Shown here: piece by piece, positions 9,040 to 13,206 of the stretch
Position numbering within the stretch: the first letter of the stretch is position 1
Layout: each line of letters starts with the position of its first letter
From: Seiridium cupressi
Taxonomy: Eukaryota; Ascomycota; Sordariomycetes; Amphisphaeriales; Sporocadaceae
Assembly: GCA_036674765.1 (NCBI GenBank)
Contig: JARVKI010000218.1
Location: forward strand, 1-13,206
DNA: 13,206 nt
Direction of reading: 5' to 3'
Program-made: the position numbers and the translations under genes
Notes under the pieces: generated by a model
Told to the model about the DNA's origin: nothing
Databases searched by the model: none
The model's input: the letters and a program-made list of their open reading frames with translations, nothing else

Positions 9040-10200
9040 AGTCCAAGCAGGGTAATATGCAACATCTTGGGCTGATACTGCTGCAATAGACTTCAACACC
9101 TGAGTGACCGGGCCAGCGAGTGCACCGGAGGGGCCGATCTCGACAAGAATATTAGGCGTGAACACGTCCTCAGATGCCAACATGGCCCTGAGTGCGCCCT
9201 CGAAGTGGACTGCAGATACCATGTTCCGTTTCCAATATGCCGCGTCTACTGCTGCCATATGTCTGTCTGCCGTTACTGACGAAAACATGGCGATTCGATT
9301 TACTGTGGCCTCCCAACCCTTGACGTGGAATAATGCGTCTGCATTGAGCAAATCCTCGTACTTGTCGCCAACCTCCTCCATCAATTCCGTGTGATAGGCC
9401 ATATCGACGTGCAGTTGTCTGGCAAAATGGCCGGCAGCCGTGAGCTCCTGGCGCAAGGCCACGAGTGCATCGAGCTTGTCCGAGACCGTCACGCTGCTGG
9501 GGCTGTTGAAACATGCGATCCAGGCCTTGCCAGGACAGTTCTTATTTATAAAGCTCAAAGTTGACCTAGCGTCGAGACCCACTGCCAACATACCTGCAGC
9601 GCTATCGGCCCTGTTCTGGTGCAACAGGGCCGCTTGACCGCGGTAAAAAGCCGCTCTGATCGCATTCGCGCCGTCGAGAAGCCCAGCCGTATATGCGGCG
9701 GCTATCTCGCCAGACGAGTGTCCAACGACGCATTGAGGCGGATTCCTTACTGATCCAACACAGCGACGATGCATAGTTGGAGGGCTGTCACGAGAGGCTG
9801 GGAAAATTCAGGTTGTCGTAGATGTTCGGAATCTCGTGCCTCTGTGAGCTCGGTGATTAGTGACCACGATGGCGGATTGCTCAGGTTTTGCAGGACGTCG
9901 TCAAGTCTGCATCAAGGACCTTGGAACCAGTTATCGTTTCTCTGTGCCGTTTTGTACCACCTGTCAAAGGATGGCACGGACTGCTTCACTTGTTACATTC
10001 TGAGGAAGCCGACTCACTCTTGAAGTATGTTCCGAGTCCATGGGAAGAACCGCAAGAGGTCTCTACCCATCTGGGGCCATTGAGCCCCTTGGCCAGTGAA
10101 GATAAAAGAAATTGAATTGTTCTTCGAGCTCTCCTTCGATATAGCCCATTCGTTCACCATATCCTCGATTTCCGTAGTTCGAGTGGTGATGAAGGCGCGA
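9040..10200 (-). other. Acyltransferase (AT) domain, frame-broken
   Basis: The AT loads malonyl onto the ACP. It opens with FIFTGQGAQWPQMGRDLL and has the nucleophile motif GHSSGE (9706-9723), followed by a histidine in AYHTE (codon 9391-9393). It ends at ILVEIGPSGALAGP. Intron 4 (9907-10017) lies after NILQE. A TAA where DQW is expected (9747-9749) and a 1-bp loss a few bases further on cut the domain just before GHSSGE. All catalytic residues survive in the sequence. Confidence 0.88.
9907..10017 (-). other. PKS intron 4 (111 nt)
   Basis: Donor GTGAGT, acceptor ATGCAG. Splicing after the second codon base joins NILQE to [16 protein letters not shown], the expected AT order. Other CAG acceptors inside give stops, which favours this one. 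Confidence 0.8.
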
Positions 10201-10573
10201 TGCCAGAATTTTGTTCGACGCTCCGAAAGAGTATAGACCAGGTCTGGGAGGTCAACTTTCACGCGAGGATTGAACAATTGGCGGCTTAGTGAGCGAATGC
10301 CTTCTTGCAAAGAAAGTGTGCAATTTGCGGAAAGTACGATTACAAACTGCCTCGGTGAATCGTCGTCAGCCACGGCAAAACCTTTGTCGGCAGATAGGTA
10401 TGAAGAGATAAGGTAGCGCCTCATAGCCGCAGGTGGATGCTCGATAATTACGTGTGAGTTGGGTCCTTCAACTCCGAATGAATTGATACTTGCTCTACGA
10501 GGAGAGTCCTCATGCCATGGAATACCGCTCCTGAAAGCCTTCACTCTGTTCGCGGGAAAATCAACTGCAACAC

Positions 10574-10635
10574 CTGCCATTTAGCCACAGGTTTATCTCT
10601 CGAGACACACCCCGGGCCTGGACACGAAGACTTAC
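10574..10635 (-). other. PKS intron 3 (62 nt)
   Basis: Donor GTAAGT, acceptor TGGCAG, branch-like GCTAAA. Splicing after the first codon base joins FFDPNPR to [15 protein letters not shown]. Confidence 0.88.
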
Positions 10636-10759
10636 TCCTGGGATTTGGGTCAAAAAAGGTCGGTGTTCCGGGGATGAGGCCGTTCTCCATGGATAATATG
10701 ACTTTGATGAGACTTGAGTTTCCCGCCGCCGGCTCCGAGTGTCCGATATTGCTCTTGAT

Positions 10760-10822
10760 CTGCCGTTTTTTGGTTATACCATTTGCAACAAGCTAGCCTT
10801 GGCTAACAGCGATAGGACATAC
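10760..10822 (-). other. PKS intron 2 (63 nt)
   Basis: Donor GTATGT, acceptor GGCAG. Phase 0 splicing joins LLIGS to [13 protein letters not shown], as in the family. Confidence 0.9.
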
Positions 10823-10927
10823 AGAGCCGATGAGCAGCGGCTTAGCTGCTGGACGAGTTACCGCAAATATAGAACCAGCCGCTCCAACTTCTGCCGGATC
10901 ACCAGCCTGCGTTCCCGTTCCGTGACA

Positions 10928-10981
10928 CTGCGAAGAGATCAGTGGCTATGTACTGTAAACGACTTTCGGGTCAGTTCGCAC
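10928..10981 (-). other. PKS intron 1 (54 nt)
   Basis: Donor GTGCGA, acceptor TTCGCAG, with CTGATC as a likely branch site. Splicing is phase 0 and joins TTYLE to [11 protein letters not shown], which restores the KS histidine motif exactly. The donor is weaker than GTAAGT. Confidence 0.88.
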
Positions 10982-11276
10982 CTCGAGATAAGTTGTCTGG
11001 TTATAGTCTCGACTTTGAGCGTTAGAATAAGCCGCTTGAATAGCCAGAGCCTGCGAAGCCGCACTGGGGCTGGCGATCTCTGGAGTTCTCCCGTTGCTGG
11101 TGGACGCGGTGCCAAGGATGATGGCACGTATGGGATCCCGATGTTTGATGGCATCCTCGAGTCGCTTCACCACAACTGCGCTGACTGCTTCGGCTTTCAC
11201 ATAACCATCGGCAGCTACGTCGAATGTGTGGCATAAACCAGTGGGCTTCGTGCTCATCGAGAATTAGCGTTCTCAT

Positions 11277-11720
11277 CTAGTGGAGGTATGAAACGTTAGA
11301 ATGTGTGGAGGTGTGGGTCACTCTGCACCATACTAGTCATGTATACCCATATATATAGCATAGTCCCTCCTCTGTTAGATGCATCAATGAATCTAAGGAA
11401 ATTACAAGCTATCTTTTCACATGAAAAAGGCATAGGGGCATTGGGTATAAGAATTAAGAACTTATAGAAGGATCTAGATGTAGAGAGAACTTAATACCTC
11501 CAATAGGTTCCAATAAAACCTTCATCCAGCCGCTAGAGCATCCGCGATGCAGCGCCAGCGGGTAGTAGCAGCATCACAGATTAAAGAATATTGTTGCGCT
11601 CAACTGGGCAAAGGTTTGTAGCTCACTGTTAAAAGGCTTTGTTATTTATGAAAAGAAGCAACCCAAAGATACCCTTTTTTACACTTTCGGACTGCGTACG
11701 TGATCTTTAACGATCAACAA
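11277..11720. other. Non-coding stretch upstream of the PKS relic
   Basis: Composition is ordinary and no frame on the minus strand matches the missing KS amino half. A TATATATA string at about 11350-11357 lies some 80-100 bases upstream of the first readable KS codon, but as the KS start is gone it need not be the PKS promoter. The stretch may be sequence brought in when the gene was truncated. Confidence 0.55.
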
Positions 11721-11810
11721 ATGCCTTTGGCTTTCTGGGTATGCATAGCTGTATTCTGCGCTATCGCGCTTGGTGTTTATAGGAGATGGACTTCTGGATC
11801 ATTTCGTTGA
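11721..11810 (+). CDS. 29-codon hydrophobic mini-ORF, possible 5' remnant
   Basis: ATG at 11721 follows AACAA, a good fungal start context with A at -3. The peptide reads MPLAFWVCIAVFCAIALG and then VYRRW before a TGA at 11808-11810. One hydrophobic segment of about 17 residues followed by arginines resembles a signal anchor, such as that at the start of membrane-bound P450s or transferases. The AT-rich zone begins directly after it, so it may be the surviving first exon of a divergent gene lost to the flank. Chance is a fair alternative; no family can be assigned. Confidence 0.2.
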   Translation: MPLAFWVCIAVFCAIALGVYRRWTSGSFR

Positions 11811-12090
11811 TGCGATATTGCTACGCTCTTAAATTTGATTAGTAAAAAGCGGTGTTCGGCAGTTTTAGCGAGCGAATTAGGATTGTTATATAACGCTTAA
11901 AGGGCGTATTTCTCTTTAAATCGCTTTAGGTTATAAACGGAAAGCTTCTTTACCTTTTAGCGTAGTAAAAAAGCTATACGTTACCGTATTATAAGCTATT
12001 AAGAAAACGGGTTATTTACGCTAGGTAAATATATTTTATAACTGTTAAATTAATATTTAGCTTGGTAACGATTAAAAAATCCCCGGTGTT
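11811..12090. other. Transition zone, partly RIP-like
   Basis: A+T rises towards the right. The remaining C bases are mostly in CG pairs (GCG, ACG and TCG recur) while CA is scarce and TA abundant. This is the pattern expected when CA has been changed to TA, the preferred RIP target in Pezizomycotina. No coding frame remains. Confidence 0.6.
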
Positions 12091-13206
12091 ATATATTTTA
12101 AAGTTTTTTTTTTATATTTATAATAGAAATATTTTAAATTTATAATATTATTAATATTATTATAATAATTATTATTATTTATATTTATAACGTTTATAAA
12201 TAAAAAACTTTTATTTATATAAATATAATTTATTATAATTTATAAAATTAATATATTATAATAAAAAGTTTATAATTTTATATTTAAAAATATATATATA
12301 TATATTAATTAATATTTTTAATATTAATTATAATATTTAAATAAATTAATAACTTTTTTATTTTATTAAAAAGTTAAAAATATTTTTATAATTTATTATT
12401 TATTTATTTATATATTTTTAAATATTAAATAAATTTATTTATAATAATTTTAATATAATTATAAATAAAATTAATATAAAATATTTTTAATATAATATTT
12501 TTATATTTTAATTTTTATAATTAAATTTAATTATAATAATATAAATAAAATATAATTTTTTATTATTATAAATTAATATTATTATATATTATTATATATT
12601 ATTATATATATTATATTTATTTATTTTAATATATAAAAAAAACTTTATTTTAAATTTTAATTATTATATATAAAAGTTTAAATTAAAAATTTAAAAAAAG
12701 TTATTATTAATTTAATTATAATAAACCGGTATTTTTTAATATATAAATTTTTATAATAAATCTTTTTTTAAATTAAACCGCGTTTTCTTTTTAAAAAACT
12801 TTTTATAAAAAGTATTATAATTTAAAAAATTTATAAAAGTTATATTTTAAATTTTTTTATAAAATATATTAATTATAAAAATTAAAAAATTAAAATTAAA
12901 TTTTAAATTAATAATAATTATTAATAATTATAAATAATTAATATTAATATTAATTTATAATAAAAATTATTAAATTTAAATTAATAATTTTTATTTTAAT
13001 AAATTTATTTATAATTATTAATAATTATTTATTACTTTTTTAATAAAATTATTAAATATTATAATTATTATATTAAATTTATTATATTATTATATAAAAA
13101 TAAATAATTTATATATATATATATATATATATTAATTAAAATAAATTAATATATATTTTTTTAAATTATATAATTAATTTTATTTATTTAAAATATTTTA
13201 ATTTTA
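12091..13206. other. AT-only isochore, right flank
   Basis: More than a kilobase is almost pure A and T, with a few isolated CCGG, CGCG or ACG strings. No reading frame or element can be recognised. It contains small AT microsatellites, for example about 12289-12305 and 13110-13131. It probably is one or more repeats mutated to near saturation, and it runs off the window. Confidence 0.8.
13110..13131. repeat. AT dinucleotide microsatellite
   Basis: An uninterrupted run of AT repeats, about eleven units, inside the right AT-only flank. A shorter one lies near 12289-12305. Confidence 0.8.

Larger units (their letters stand above)
3960..11276 (-). pseudogene. Highly reducing polyketide synthase relic (KS-AT-DH-psiMT-ER-KR-ACP)
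   Basis: HR-PKSs are iterative cytosolic megasynthases that build reduced polyketides from malonyl units. I traced ten exons: 11257-10982, 10927-10823, 10759-10636, 10573-10018, 9906-8727, 8645-6064, 5935-5861, 5781-5441, 5377-4891 and 4820-3960. All phases match if one base is missing from exon 5. They total about 2,195 codons, against roughly 2,300-2,500 usual for the family. The missing part is the KS amino end with its cysteine. Further lesions are TAA at 9747-9749 with an adjacent 1-bp loss, TGA at 9013-9015 and TAA at 8443-8445. No thioesterase, reductase or acyltransferase follows the ACP, so product release would have needed a partner enzyme. The truncation and four internal lesions make it a pseudogene. 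Parts downstream of the last stop (8442-3960) read through cleanly, so decay may be recent. Confidence 0.9.
10370..11276 (-). other. Ketosynthase (KS) domain, carboxyl half only
   Basis: This domain catalyses chain extension. Readable sequence starts at PTGLCHTFD and continues [10 protein letters not shown] and [10 protein letters not shown]. The first catalytic histidine is in [11 protein letters not shown] (His codon 10922-10924), the second in [11 protein letters not shown] (His 10739-10741), and the domain closes with RRASINSFGVEGPNSHVIIE. Three introns interrupt it. The amino half with the active-site cysteine is not found between here and the AT-rich flank. A short LILD string at about 11256-11267, in a different frame, may be the last trace of the preceding strand. 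Confidence 0.88.

Noticed and set aside
9170..9514. 114-codon minus-strand frame
   Set aside because: It is the AT domain read in a wrong frame; the correct frame carries the AYHTE motif and the AT fold.
10739..11236. 165-codon plus-strand frame
   Set aside because: It runs antisense across KS exons and introns that have motif and phase support.
11277..11333. Intron-like sequence (GTATGG donor, CTAACG branch, CACTAG acceptor) before the first KS codons
   Set aside because: The signals look good, but nothing upstream encodes KS sequence and no phase can be tested, so it is not called.
12091..13206. Mitochondrial or organellar origin for the AT-only flank
   Set aside because: No mitochondrial genes or RNAs are visible, and it grades through a RIP-like transition into nuclear genes with spliceosomal introns.
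1..13206. tRNA, rRNA, CRISPR array, transposon open frames or terminal repeats
   Set aside because: None could be supported on either strand; any transposon in the flanks is mutated past recognition.

Overview
The window looks like a filamentous ascomycete (Pezizomycotina) nuclear locus. The grounds are short spliceosomal introns (53-128 nt, GT...CTAAY...AG), a HET-domain gene, a highly reducing polyketide synthase (HR-PKS), and flanks of almost pure A+T of the kind left by repeat-induced point mutation (RIP). No species can be named from the sequence.

Layout. Bases 1-235 are AT-rich sequence that opens with a 9-bp microsatellite. Bases 240-930 have ordinary composition and no recognisable gene. 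Bases 931-2766 (minus) are a two-exon HET-domain gene broken by one in-frame TAA and one +1 shift in a G run. Bases 2767-3487 are intergenic. Bases 3488-3850 (minus) hold an unidentified open stretch. Bases 3960-11276 (minus) are the relic of an HR-PKS, in the order KS (5'-truncated), AT, DH, degenerate methyltransferase, structural linker, ER, KR, ACP. Bases 11277-11810 have ordinary base composition and only a 29-codon hydrophobic mini-ORF on the plus strand. Bases 11811-12090 are a transition zone, and 12091-13206 are again almost pure A+T.

The PKS can be followed through ten exons and nine introns. Every exon phase agrees with the next once a single 1-bp deletion in the AT domain is allowed. 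The exons sum to about 2,195 residues. The first roughly 200-230 residues of KS, including the active-site cysteine region, are absent, and three premature stops lie in the AT, AT-DH linker and DH regions. The KR and ACP end is undamaged. The enzyme would have made a reduced polyketide, but this copy cannot code for a full protein.

The main story is decay. Two genes typical of fungal accessory regions (self/non-self recognition and secondary metabolism) sit in an island between RIP-type isochores, and their nonsense codons can all be explained by C:G to T:A changes. I found no evidence of an undescribed system. The most useful results are the resolved exon structure, the catalogue of lesions, a GC-AG intron and the abrupt loss of the KS amino end.
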